Positions 7,935 through 16,015 of a stretch of DNA of 64,000 nt are shown here, piece after piece. The DNA is from Fibrobacter succinogenes (GTDB lineage: Bacteria > Fibrobacterota > Fibrobacteria > Fibrobacterales > Fibrobacteraceae): positions 1-64,000 of the forward strand of contig CACWJY010000022.1 in NCBI GenBank assembly GCA_902761355.1, in the 5' to 3' direction. The position numbers were made by a program, and so were the translations under genes. A model generated the notes under the pieces. It was not told the origin of the DNA, did no database searches, and saw only the letters and a program-made list of their open reading frames with translations. Position 1 is the stretch's first letter. Each line of letters opens with the position of its first letter.

Positions 7935-8930
7935 ATGATTAATAATGATTTTAAATTGTGGGTTGAATTTCCTCCGGGAAGGGATTTGGCCGAAAAACTT
8001 GAGGAAATGGGCCTTGACGCCAACGATTTGGCCACACGTATGGGTTACACCCCCAAGGCGGTGAACGATATTTTGCAAGGCAAATGCCGTATTACGCCGG
8101 AAGTTGCGATTATGCTGGAAATGATTACGGAAATTTCGGCTGGTTACTGGTTGCGTAGCCAAATTGCCTATGATGAGTATGTAACGCGTGAAAAAATCAA
8201 GGCTTCGCTTTCGGATCAGTCTCTTTGGAAGAAATCTTTTCCTTCAGAAATCAATGTACGCGAATGGGTGCAGTACAATAAAGGTGACGAAAAATCTCTG
8301 ATGCCTCTCCTCAAGTTTTTCGCGGTGGCGTCTCCGCAGGCGTGGGACGGCTACTATAAGAATGCTAAGCTTAAGGTGGCGTTCCGCATTTCTTTGGCGG
8401 AGGTCAAGGATCCGTATGCGACTTCGGCGTGGATTCGTCGTGGCGAAATTCTTGCCGATCGCGATCCGATGGAAAAACAGGAGCAGATTCCTGTTCGCAA
8501 GCGCCTGAAGGCTGCGCTCCCCGAAATAATCGCATTTGCCGCAGCCAACAAGGAACTGCCGAAGAGCGCGAAGAAAATCACTTACACGACGCCCGAGGCA
8601 GAAGTCGTTGATGATTGCATGACGGGTTTGCAGGAACTGTGTCGCAAGATTGGAATTCGCGTGCTGTTTGTGCAGAATTTCAAGTGCGCTCCGATTCATG
8701 GTATGTACCGTTGGTACAAAGATGTCCCGCTAATCCAGCTGCATGACCGCTTCAAAAAACGTGAGACCATGTGGTTCACGTTCTTCCATGAGCTTGCGCA
8801 TGTGCTTTACCATGGCAAGAAGGGTATTTGCTTGCAGAATATCGAAATCACGCACCATCACCCCGAAAAAGAGGATGAGGCGAACTGCTTCGCCCAAAAG
8901 TGCATGGTTGATGCTGGTTTTAAAATGTAG
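7935..8930 (+). CDS. HigA-type antitoxin fused to an ImmA/IrrE metallopeptidase domain
   Basis: 331 residues, about three times a plain HigA. Residues 15-75 form an XRE-type helix-turn-helix (LATRMGYTPKAVNDILQGK) that should bind the operon promoter and help neutralise the toxin. Residues 230-325 carry an ImmA/IrrE (PF06114) peptidase core with the zinc motif HELAH at 285-289 and a downstream EDEANCFA stretch supplying the third ligand. Known proteins of this layout act as antitoxins, and the peptidase may cleave a repressor or itself on stress. The stop abuts the stop of the convergent GH3 gene, with no bases between. Confidence 0.88.
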   Translation: MINNDFKLWVEFPPGRDLAEKLEEMGLDANDLATRMGYTPKAVNDILQGKCRITPEVAIMLEMITEISAGYWLRSQIAYDEYVTREKIKASLSDQSLWKKSFPSEINVREWVQYNKGDEKSLMPLLKFFAVASPQAWDGYYKNAKLKVAFRISLAEVKDPYATSAWIRRGEILADRDPMEKQEQIPVRKRLKAALPEIIAFAAANKELPKSAKKITYTTPEAEVVDDCMTGLQELCRKIGIRVLFVQNFKCAPIHGMYRWYKDVPLIQLHDRFKKRETMWFTFFHELAHVLYHGKKGICLQNIEITHHHPEKEDEANCFAQKCMVDAGFKM

Positions 8931-10967
8931 TTAGTACGTCAGCCCGTAACCGTACGGATATAATCCGGTCTTTCCGTCACCCTTGTTGATTGGGATTTGC
9001 TTGGCGTCTTTCGGCCAGGTGTGCGGGAGTTTGCCCGTGGGTTTTACCTTGCCAAAGAGAACGTCTGCAACGCCTGCGCCTTCGCTGCCGGGGAGCCATG
9101 CGACGACAAAAGCATCGGCGGCCTTGATGAAAGAGGTGATGGGGAGCGGGCGGCCGGTGATGAGCACAACGGCGACTTTGTGGCCGGCTTTTTGCCAAGC
9201 CTTAATCTGCGCGATGTATTCGTCGGTGCTGTTGAAAGACATGTCGGTGCGGTCTTCTTTGAAAATGATTTTGTTGTTGAAATCGTCGCCGCGGTAGTCG
9301 CCGAACCATTCGGCGTAGGGGACTTCGCCGACAACATATACGATGGTGCTTGCTTCTTCGGCGGTTTCAACGCGTGAGCCTTTTGCGACTTCATCGAATC
9401 CGGCCTGAATCGAGGTGGCTCCCGGAACTTCTTCCATGGTGCCCTGCCAGCCCAATGTCCAAGCGCCGCATTGCAGGCCGGTATTGTTGGCATGGCTGCC
9501 GGTCACGAAGACTTTGCTGTTGGTGTCAAGCGGTAGCACCTTGTTGTTCTTGAGAATGACGAGGCTTTTCTGCACGGCTTCGCGGGCGATTTGGCGGTGT
9601 TCCTTGCTGCCGATGTTTTTGGTAACGCCGACGTAGGCGGCGGGGCCTTTAGGGTTGTCGATTCGGCCGGCGCGGATTTTGGCGCGCAATATTCTGCGGC
9701 AGGCGTCCTTGATGCGGTCTTCGCTAATGTTCCCTTCGGCAAGTAGCACCTTCATGGTTTTGACAAAGTTGTGCACGGATTGCGGAACCATGGCCATGTC
9801 AAGGCCCGCGTTAATGGAAGCGCGGATGGCGTCTTTCGAAGACATGTCGGTGACTTCGCCGGCGAAGTAGTTGCCTGCGGCGCCTGGCGTGGTAGAATGT
9901 TCGATGCCTTCCCAGTCGGCAATCACGTAGCCGTCAAAGGCAAGCTCCGTCTTGAGAACGCCTGTGAGTAGGGTGGAATCGATGTGCTGATGGATTCCGT
10001 TCACTTGGTTAAAGCTTGCCATGACGCTCAAGGCGCCCTGTTCGATGGCGGCTTCGTAGGGTGGCAGGTATTTTTTGTAGAGATCCTTTTTAGAGATGAT
10101 GGCGTTGCCGCGGTCGTAGCCTTTTTTGGTAGCTCCATCGCCGATAAAGTGCTTGATGGTGGTAATCACGCGCCATTCGGCGTCGTTGTGGTCGCCTTGT
10201 TGCCCGCGCACGAATGCGGCGCCGAGGCTCACGGCAAGTTCGGGGTCTTCGCCAAAGCCTTCGTAGACGCGGCCCCAGCGTTCATCTTGCGGTACGGTGA
10301 TGGCGGGTGCGAAATTCAAGTCAATGTGGGCGGCCCACATTTCTTCGGCGACGGCTTGCCCGATTCTGCGTACAAGCGCTGAGTCGCGGGTGGCACCGAG
10401 GCCGATGTTGTGCGGAAAAATGGTTGCCCCTTTTACGTCGGCGACGCCATGCACGTTGTCTTTGCCGTAGGTGGCAGGGATTTTTTGACTCCAGGCGCTC
10501 TTGTAGAAATCGGCGGTGTAGGCACCGCCGCCTTCGAGGGCGGAACCGCAAACGCCTTCGCCACAGTTGAGCTTGGGAACTTTCGCTTGCGTCATTTGGG
10601 CAATCATGTCGTCAATGGTCATGCCCGCCATGATTTCGTCGATTTTATTTTCGATGGGGTCGCGCTTTAAGGTAATGTTATCGTATTTCTTTTGGCCTGC
10701 GACTACGCTGAGTGTTTCAGGGAGGAAACCTGCCTTGCGCACGATAATGCTTTGGTCTTTCTTGGCGTTGCCGAGCTTGAAAGTGCCCTTATCGTTCGTG
10801 AGCGTTCGGGCGCTGGCGAGCAGGTTCGGGAGAGCCCTGACGGTGACGGCGGCGTTCTTGACGGGAGCACCCGATTCATCGACGACGTTGCCCGTAATGC
10901 CTGCCTGAACGGCGGAAACGGCTGCGAATGTGGCGAATGCAAAAATGCCAAATTTTGAAAAATTCAT
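8931..10967 (-). CDS. Secreted glycoside hydrolase family 3
   Basis: 678 residues. An N-terminal signal peptide (cut after VSAVQA) is followed by a carboxypeptidase-regulatory-like beta domain (about 22-105), then the GH3 barrel and the alpha/beta sandwich. GH3 marks include EDPELAVSLGAAFVRGQQG, KHFIGDGATKKGYDRG and VIADWEGI, with the nucleophile Asp near residue 351. The protein ends just after LYPYGYGLTY, so the fibronectin-III-like domain of many GH3 enzymes is absent. It probably releases glucose or xylose from plant oligosaccharides in the periplasm or outside the cell. Specificity is open. A hairpin covers its ribosome binding site. Confidence 0.9.
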   Translation of the reverse strand: MNFSKFGIFAFATFAAVSAVQAGITGNVVDESGAPVKNAAVTVRALPNLLASARTLTNDKGTFKLGNAKKDQSIIVRKAGFLPETLSVVAGQKKYDNITLKRDPIENKIDEIMAGMTIDDMIAQMTQAKVPKLNCGEGVCGSALEGGGAYTADFYKSAWSQKIPATYGKDNVHGVADVKGATIFPHNIGLGATRDSALVRRIGQAVAEEMWAAHIDLNFAPAITVPQDERWGRVYEGFGEDPELAVSLGAAFVRGQQGDHNDAEWRVITTIKHFIGDGATKKGYDRGNAIISKKDLYKKYLPPYEAAIEQGALSVMASFNQVNGIHQHIDSTLLTGVLKTELAFDGYVIADWEGIEHSTTPGAAGNYFAGEVTDMSSKDAIRASINAGLDMAMVPQSVHNFVKTMKVLLAEGNISEDRIKDACRRILRAKIRAGRIDNPKGPAAYVGVTKNIGSKEHRQIAREAVQKSLVILKNNKVLPLDTNSKVFVTGSHANNTGLQCGAWTLGWQGTMEEVPGATSIQAGFDEVAKGSRVETAEEASTIVYVVGEVPYAEWFGDYRGDDFNNKIIFKEDRTDMSFNSTDEYIAQIKAWQKAGHKVAVVLITGRPLPITSFIKAADAFVVAWLPGSEGAGVADVLFGKVKPTGKLPHTWPKDAKQIPINKGDGKTGLYPYGYGLTY

Positions 10968-10970
10968 AAC

Positions 10971-10993
10971 TTTACCTTGTTTTACAAGGTAAA
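10971..10993 (-). promoter_or_regulatory. Perfect hairpin covering the GH3 ribosome binding site
   Basis: Arms TTTACCTTGT and ACAAGGTAAA pair without a mismatch over 10 bp around a 3-nt loop. On the minus strand the second arm contains the AAGGT ribosome binding site and ends 3 nt before the GH3 ATG. Folding would hide the site. It could be a translational switch or a DNA operator. Confidence 0.6.
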
Positions 10994-11084
10994 TCTATAT
11001 TAAAATGAGTGGTGTCGAATAGATGCACCCTTATTTGCCGTGTACGTTTGCAACCAGGGTTTGCCTTAAGATGGCTGTATAAAC

Positions 11085-11176
11085 AAAAAAAGCCGCTCTG
11101 GTGGGTCTGTCTCGTCTAGAGACCTGCGGTCCGCTTAGCGGCACCGTCACTTCTTTATCCACCAGAAGGGCTCAAT
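11085..11176 (-). ncRNA. Candidate small structured RNA, about 90 nt
   Basis: On the minus strand a 13-bp stem with one mismatch joins 11171-11159 (GCCCTTCTGGTGG) to 11104-11092 (CCACCAGAGCGGC), directly followed by seven T. Inside it lie two small hairpins (CCGC-taa-GCGG and GTCTC...GAGAC). Just upstream is TATATTAA, placed so that transcription would begin at the base of the stem. Promoter, closed structure and U-tract therefore define a complete short transcript. I could not match it to 6S, SRP RNA or a known riboswitch. It could instead be a terminated leader of the GH3 gene, which starts about 120 nt downstream. Confidence 0.45.
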
Positions 11177-11348
11177 GATTAATATATACACTTTTTAAAA
11201 AAGCGTACCAAAAAATTTTAAAAATTATATTCCAATTTGGAATAAGCTTATTTTGCTGTTTTTTCGGGAGCAGGGGCGTCGTTCTTATTGATAATTGTGT
11301 ATTTTTCATTCAAAAATATGCACCGCAAGGTGCAGTTTTGAGGTATCT

Positions 11349-11621
11349 ATGAAAAAACTGGTGATTGTGACTTATGTGCTACGTGCGCTAGGCTTTGTGC
11401 TTGTGCTTTTGATGCTTTTTGGGCACAGTATTGTTTTGAATTTGTTCCCCTCCCTCGAAGGGCATTCGATTAATCCGATTTTTTATACGGGTATTGTTTG
11501 CTATGCGGTGGGTGCGGTTATTCATTTCTTTATCAAAAAAAAAGAAATGGCCGAACGCCGCAAAAGAGAAGTCGAAGAGGCCGAGGCTCGCGTATTTGGT
11601 GGCTTCAAGGATTCGGAGTAG
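11349..11621 (+). CDS. Small membrane protein, 90 aa
   Basis: The ATG at 11349 follows a GAGGT ribosome binding site. The protein has two membrane spans (residues 3-30 and about 43-63) and a basic, charged tail (KKKEMAERRKREVEEAEAR) that would face the cytoplasm. I do not recognise a family. It begins a run of six closely spaced genes; the ABC ATPase starts 17 nt after it, so it may be an accessory part of that transporter. Confidence 0.65.
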   Translation: MKKLVIVTYVLRALGFVLVLLMLFGHSIVLNLFPSLEGHSINPIFYTGIVCYAVGAVIHFFIKKKEMAERRKREVEEAEARVFGGFKDSE

Positions 11622-11638
11622 GTTTGATTGGGTAGTTT

Positions 11639-12550
11639 ATGATAAAAATCGAACATTTGCATAAGACGTACCGCAGCGGTTTCTTGATGAAGCCGAAGCT
11701 TGCGCTCAAGGATGTGAGTTTTAGTGTAGAACCGGGACAGGTCTATGGCTTTATCGGCCCGAACGGGGCGGGCAAGTCTACGACCATCAAGGTGCTGACG
11801 GGTCTTTTGAATTTTGATTCGGGCAAGGTGCTGGTGAACGGAATTTCTCCACGTAACGTGAAGAGCCGTCAGTTTATCGGATATTCTCCGGAACAACCGT
11901 ACTTTTACGACTATCTCACGGGTCGTGAACTTCTGCAGTTTTACGGCAAGCTGGTGGGCCTTTCTGGTGCCGAACTGGACAAGCGTATCGACTGGTCGCT
12001 GGACCTGCTGCATGCGAATAAGGACTGGATTGACCGCCGCCTGCGTTCGTACTCCAAGGGTATGATGCAGCGCGTGGGTATTGCCCAGGCGATTCTTGGC
12101 AAGCCTAAGCTTTTGATTCTGGACGAACCCATGAGTGGTCTTGACCCCATGGGCCGCCGTGATGTGCGCGAAGCCATTATGGAACTCAACCGCACAGGGG
12201 TGACGATTTTCTATTCCAGCCACTTGCTCTCCGATGTGGAATCGATTAGCCACAAGGTGGCGATGATCGTGGACGGCAAGATTGTGCGCGAAGGAACCGT
12301 CGACGAGATTACGGAATCTTGCGGAGTAGAATATCATGTTCGTACCCGCGAAGCGATTCCGCAGGCGGAACTGCCCGAGGGGGTAAGCCCTGCTGGTCAC
12401 CCGCAGGAATGTGTGTGCGCCGACGATGCCGCCCGCGACCGCCTGTTGCGTTACTGTTTGGATAAGGGTGTTGCTGTGGAACGTATGGACCACAAGCGCC
12501 CGAGTCTCGAAGACATTTTGACAGAGGAGATTGCCCGTGCAGACGCTTAA
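11639..12550 (+). CDS. ABC transporter ATP-binding protein (ABC-2 type)
   Basis: 303 residues. Walker A GPNGAGKST, signature LRSYSKGMMQRVGIAQA, Walker B LLILDEPMSGLDP and the switch His (SSHLLSDVE) are all intact. The C-terminal extension after about residue 225 is typical for exporters of the ABC-2/NatA group. It energises the permease encoded next, whose start lies inside the end of this gene. The substrate is unknown. Confidence 0.93.
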   Translation: MIKIEHLHKTYRSGFLMKPKLALKDVSFSVEPGQVYGFIGPNGAGKSTTIKVLTGLLNFDSGKVLVNGISPRNVKSRQFIGYSPEQPYFYDYLTGRELLQFYGKLVGLSGAELDKRIDWSLDLLHANKDWIDRRLRSYSKGMMQRVGIAQAILGKPKLLILDEPMSGLDPMGRRDVREAIMELNRTGVTIFYSSHLLSDVESISHKVAMIVDGKIVREGTVDEITESCGVEYHVRTREAIPQAELPEGVSPAGHPQECVCADDAARDRLLRYCLDKGVAVERMDHKRPSLEDILTEEIARADA

Positions 12551-13340
12551 GCATATTGGCATCATTGCCCTCAATACATTCCGCGAATCCATTCGCGATA
12601 AGATTCTTTATAACATCGGTTTTTTGGCCATTGCGCTCACCTTGTTCAGCATCGTGCTTGGCGAATGGTCGGTGTTTGACCGCGCCTATGTGATTAAGTC
12701 GACCACGCTTTCGGTGATGAGCCTTTCCGGCCTGTTGATTTCGATTTTCGTGGGCATTAGCCTGGTGCAAAAAGAAATCCAGCGCCGTACGGTGCTTACG
12801 CTACTCTCGAAGCCGATTAGTCGCGCCTCGTTTATTGTGGGCAAGTACTTTGGCTTGCTTGCGGTGGTGGCGGTTCATCTGTTGCTTTTGACGGCCATCT
12901 ACTACGTGATGCTTTTCTTGACGGGTTCGGACCCGACGCTCAGCTTGCTCACGGCGATCTACCTGATTTTCTGCGAGATGGCGGTGGTGATTGCGGTGGC
13001 GCTCCTGTTCAGCAGTTTCAGCAGCACGGTGCTTAGTGCGCTGTTTACGCTGGGCGTTTATTTTGCAGGTCACTTGAGCGATCAGCTTTTGGAACAGGTT
13101 CGTTTTGCGACGCGCATGGGTGAACTCGACGGAACATCGAGTATGTTCTTCCAGAAGGCCGCCGAAGTGATTCATGCTGTTTTCCCGGGACTGTACCGCT
13201 ACAACGTGACGAGTTATGTGGTGCATGGTGTGGCGCTCCCCGATATGTACTTGTTCTGGAACAGTGTCTATGCGCTTGGGTATATTGGCGTGTTCCTCGC
13301 GATTGCGAGCTGGTGGTTTAGCCGGAGGGATTTCCTATGA
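12537..13340 (+). CDS. ABC-2 type permease
   Basis: From the GTG at 12537 the protein is 267 residues with six predicted membrane spans. It begins with a cytoplasmic amphipathic stretch (LKHIGIIALNTFRESIRDK) usual for ABC-2 permeases. GTG is chosen because GAGGAG ends 6 nt before it; a TTG two codons upstream lacks that spacing. The start lies within the ATPase gene (14-nt overlap) and the end overlaps the next ATG by 4 nt. With the ATPase it forms an exporter or a membrane-remodelling ABC system. Confidence 0.9.
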   Translation: MQTLKHIGIIALNTFRESIRDKILYNIGFLAIALTLFSIVLGEWSVFDRAYVIKSTTLSVMSLSGLLISIFVGISLVQKEIQRRTVLTLLSKPISRASFIVGKYFGLLAVVAVHLLLLTAIYYVMLFLTGSDPTLSLLTAIYLIFCEMAVVIAVALLFSSFSSTVLSALFTLGVYFAGHLSDQLLEQVRFATRMGELDGTSSMFFQKAAEVIHAVFPGLYRYNVTSYVVHGVALPDMYLFWNSVYALGYIGVFLAIASWWFSRRDFL

Positions 13341-14962
13341 GAAACCAATACATGGCGAAAGTCCTTGTGCATAACAAGGTGGTGACCGAGGCGCAGGTCA
13401 AGGCGCATTGGAACGAGATTACTGACAAGAAAGATATTGGTCAGGTCCTTGTGGATGCAGGGATTCTGCAGCCCCCAATGTATATCAAGGTTTTGACCTT
13501 CGTAAAACAGCTTGAAGCGAAAGCCGCTGCCGAAGCGGGTGGCGCTGAGACTGCACCGGCGGAAGCTCCCGCTAACGCTGCAGCTTCGCAAAAGCAATCG
13601 ACGGCGCGTTTTGAAGCTCCTCCGGCATCGGCTCCATCGGTGGCTCCTGCAGCTCCTCAACCTACGCAGTCCGAAGGCTTGCAGATTGAAGGCAACAGCA
13701 GCCTGTACGGCGAAGTCTCGACAAGCAATGTTGAGGTCGAAGCGGTGGCGGGCCTAGAATCGACGAGCATTAGTACGGTGCAGGTGCAGGCGGAACCTGA
13801 AGGCGAAACCGACGAAGAAGAAACCGAAAAGTTGCCGTCTCGTTTTGCAATCTTGACGGGCGAGGGAACGCCTGTCGAGGCGCCCGAAAAAATTCGCCCG
13901 ATGACGAACGTGTCGCAGATTATTGCGTTTGCACGTAAGTTCGGTGCGACGGATATTTACCTTTATGCAGACCGTCCGGTGGTGATGCGTCAGTCGGGAG
14001 CACTCTTTGTTGCTTCTGACGAAGCTCTCGATTTGTCGCGAATCAACGAACGCCTGGATGAGGCGTCTAAGGGATTTTCGGACGGTTACAAGATTGTAGT
14101 TGGCAAGAATTTCAGTAAGACGATTGGCCTTGCGGGCGTGGGCCGTGCGCGTATGACGGTGACCTGGAATGGGACAAATCCGAGTATCGCGATCCGCGTG
14201 ATTCCACAAGAATCGACGACGCTTGAAAACCTTTATTTGCCGCCGTTCTGCAACCAGTTTGCCGAACTCAATAGCGGCTTGGTGTTGGTGGCGGGCCCTG
14301 CCGCGAGCGGACGCTCTACGACGATTTCGACTTTTGCCGAAACGATTGCAGCAAATCGCGACGTTTACATTCAGACGGTCGAAAAGCCGATTGAACGCCT
14401 GCTCCAGAATCCGCGCGGAGCGATTGCGCAGCGCGAGGTGGGGCTCCATGTGCGTACGGGTGTCGAAGGCATTGAACTTGCCATGCAGAGCGGTGCCGAT
14501 GTAATCTTGTTCGATCACCTTGAAACGATGGATGAACTTTCGATGCTGTTGCGTGCCTCTAATGCGGGTGCCCTCGTGTTTGCGACCGCGATTGGCAACA
14601 ATGTGCATGCGCTACTTTCGCGCCTGATTTCGTCGGTCTCTGCCGAAAACCGCACTGCATTTGCGAATTCTTTGGCTGAACAGCTCAAGGGCATTATCGT
14701 GCAGCACTTGATTCCGATTGTACAGAATCAGGGCCAGGTGCTTGCGGTAGAAGCCGCCAAGATGACCTCGACCATGGCGAATATGTTGCGCCGTGGCGAA
14801 ATTGCGCAACTTGCTGCCGCAATCAGCAGCCAGGGCAATCAAGGAATTTCGCTTGATGATTCACTGCAGAAGTGCGTTGAATCTGGTTACATTGAAGGTG
14901 CGGAAGCTTGGATGCGTGCGAACGACAGCCGTCGCTTTGCGGCTTACCGTCCGGCGAACTAA
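13337..14962 (+). CDS. PilT-like ATPase with a degenerate Walker A
   Basis: 541 residues. Residues 1-60 resemble the helical N-domain of GspE/PilB-type ATPases (DIGQVLVDAGIL). About 60-170 is a low-complexity Ala/Pro/Glu linker. Residues 190-530 follow the PilT two-domain plan. Walker A reads GPAASGRST at 320-328: the invariant Lys is Arg326. The Walker B region is ADVILFDHLETMDEL rather than the usual hydrophobic-GE form. The protein may therefore bind nucleotide weakly or be a structural partner. It overlaps the permease stop by 4 nt and is followed after 11 nt by a second PilT-like gene with an intact Walker A. Confidence 0.8.
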   Translation: MRNQYMAKVLVHNKVVTEAQVKAHWNEITDKKDIGQVLVDAGILQPPMYIKVLTFVKQLEAKAAAEAGGAETAPAEAPANAAASQKQSTARFEAPPASAPSVAPAAPQPTQSEGLQIEGNSSLYGEVSTSNVEVEAVAGLESTSISTVQVQAEPEGETDEEETEKLPSRFAILTGEGTPVEAPEKIRPMTNVSQIIAFARKFGATDIYLYADRPVVMRQSGALFVASDEALDLSRINERLDEASKGFSDGYKIVVGKNFSKTIGLAGVGRARMTVTWNGTNPSIAIRVIPQESTTLENLYLPPFCNQFAELNSGLVLVAGPAASGRSTTISTFAETIAANRDVYIQTVEKPIERLLQNPRGAIAQREVGLHVRTGVEGIELAMQSGADVILFDHLETMDELSMLLRASNAGALVFATAIGNNVHALLSRLISSVSAENRTAFANSLAEQLKGIIVQHLIPIVQNQGQVLAVEAAKMTSTMANMLRRGEIAQLAAAISSQGNQGISLDDSLQKCVESGYIEGAEAWMRANDSRRFAAYRPAN

Positions 14963-14973
14963 GGGGTATTGTT

Positions 14974-15972
14974 ATGGCGACAGAAATTGAATCTTTGTTA
15001 GAATATGCATTGAACGTAGGTGCCTCTGAGCTCGTTGTTACCGAAGGGGCCGCTTCGGCGGTGCGCCTTGCGGGCAAGGTTTGTGCCATTCCCGAAGCCC
15101 CTGCAATCGAGCCGGGTGCGCTCCGTAACTTTTTAGGTTCGATGGATGGTGAGTCGGGTACGCTGATGGGTGGCCCCTGGTGCGGTTCCCGTTTTCGCGT
15201 GCGTTATAACCGTACGGCTCTAGGTAACTCTGCAACCTTTAGGCCGGTGCTTGATGAATGTCCCGATTTTTCGGCTCTGGGTGTACCTCCTTCGTTAGGG
15301 AATGTCCTGGGTTTCCGTTCGGGACTCGTGGTGTTTGCGGGCCCTGCCTGTAGCGGAAAAACGACAACGGCGACGGCCTATGTGTCGGCCCTTTGCCAGT
15401 CGGGAATTCTCCGCGTAAGTTTGCTGGACGAAGGTCGCGAACTCCCGGTAAAGTGTGGCGATAGCCTGGTGCTTGAAAATTCGACGGGGTCGGTTCCCGA
15501 AAAAATGGAACAGGCGCTCCGCAGCGGCATTGACCTGATTTGGCTCGGAGATTTTGAAGGCCAGTCGCTTATTCCGGTGCTGCGCGCTGCGGAATCGGGA
15601 GCACTTGTTGTGCTCACGGTGACCGCGGGTAACGTGGTCGGCGCCTTGGATGCTCTGCTTTCTGCCGAAACCCTTGAAAATCGCGACGTGGCCCGCAACA
15701 TGCTGGCGTCGGTTTTAAAGGCCGTCGTGGTGCAGCGTTTGCTGCCGGGGGCGCAAGGTGTTGTCCCTGCGTGGGAAATTCTTTACGGTTCACAGAATGT
15801 GTCTTCGAAAATCCGTGGTGGCGAGCATTACGCGCTTCCGTCGATAATCGCGGCTTCTGCTTCCGAAGGCATGATGCTGATGGACGATTGTCTTGCCGAA
15901 TTGCTAAAGGCTGGTTACGTCTCGCAAGAAGATGTAGCGCGTTTCGTTTCGAATCCGGCGCGATTTGGGTAG
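14974..15972 (+). CDS. PilT-like ATPase with intact Walker A
   Basis: 332 residues, close to the normal PilT length. The start is the ATG after AAGGGG. The N-domain (ALNVGASELVVTEGA) replaces the PilT opening that detects DLH-type motifs. Walker A is GPACSGKTT at 123-131 with Lys129 present. Further on come GIDLIWLGDFEGQS in the Walker B place and SGALVVLTVTAGN in place of the PilT His-box region. It shares the full domain plan with the previous gene, from which it probably arose by duplication. A hetero-oligomer with one active and one degenerate subunit is a reasonable inference. Confidence 0.78.
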   Translation: MATEIESLLEYALNVGASELVVTEGAASAVRLAGKVCAIPEAPAIEPGALRNFLGSMDGESGTLMGGPWCGSRFRVRYNRTALGNSATFRPVLDECPDFSALGVPPSLGNVLGFRSGLVVFAGPACSGKTTTATAYVSALCQSGILRVSLLDEGRELPVKCGDSLVLENSTGSVPEKMEQALRSGIDLIWLGDFEGQSLIPVLRAAESGALVVLTVTAGNVVGALDALLSAETLENRDVARNMLASVLKAVVVQRLLPGAQGVVPAWEILYGSQNVSSKIRGGEHYALPSIIAASASEGMMLMDDCLAELLKAGYVSQEDVARFVSNPARFG

Positions 15973-16015
15973 CAGATTCGTTTTGCGAATGGGACAATTT
16001 GGAGAAGGAGAATTT

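Noticed and set aside
11085..11176. Known riboswitch, 6S RNA or SRP RNA at 11.1 kb
   Set aside because: The conserved cores of those families (for example the GGAAGCA-type SRP loop) are absent; kept only as an unnamed candidate RNA.
11522..12592. A 356-aa minus-strand frame over the ABC ATPase
   Set aside because: The plus-strand gene has all ABC motifs, and the opposite frame is an artefact of composition.
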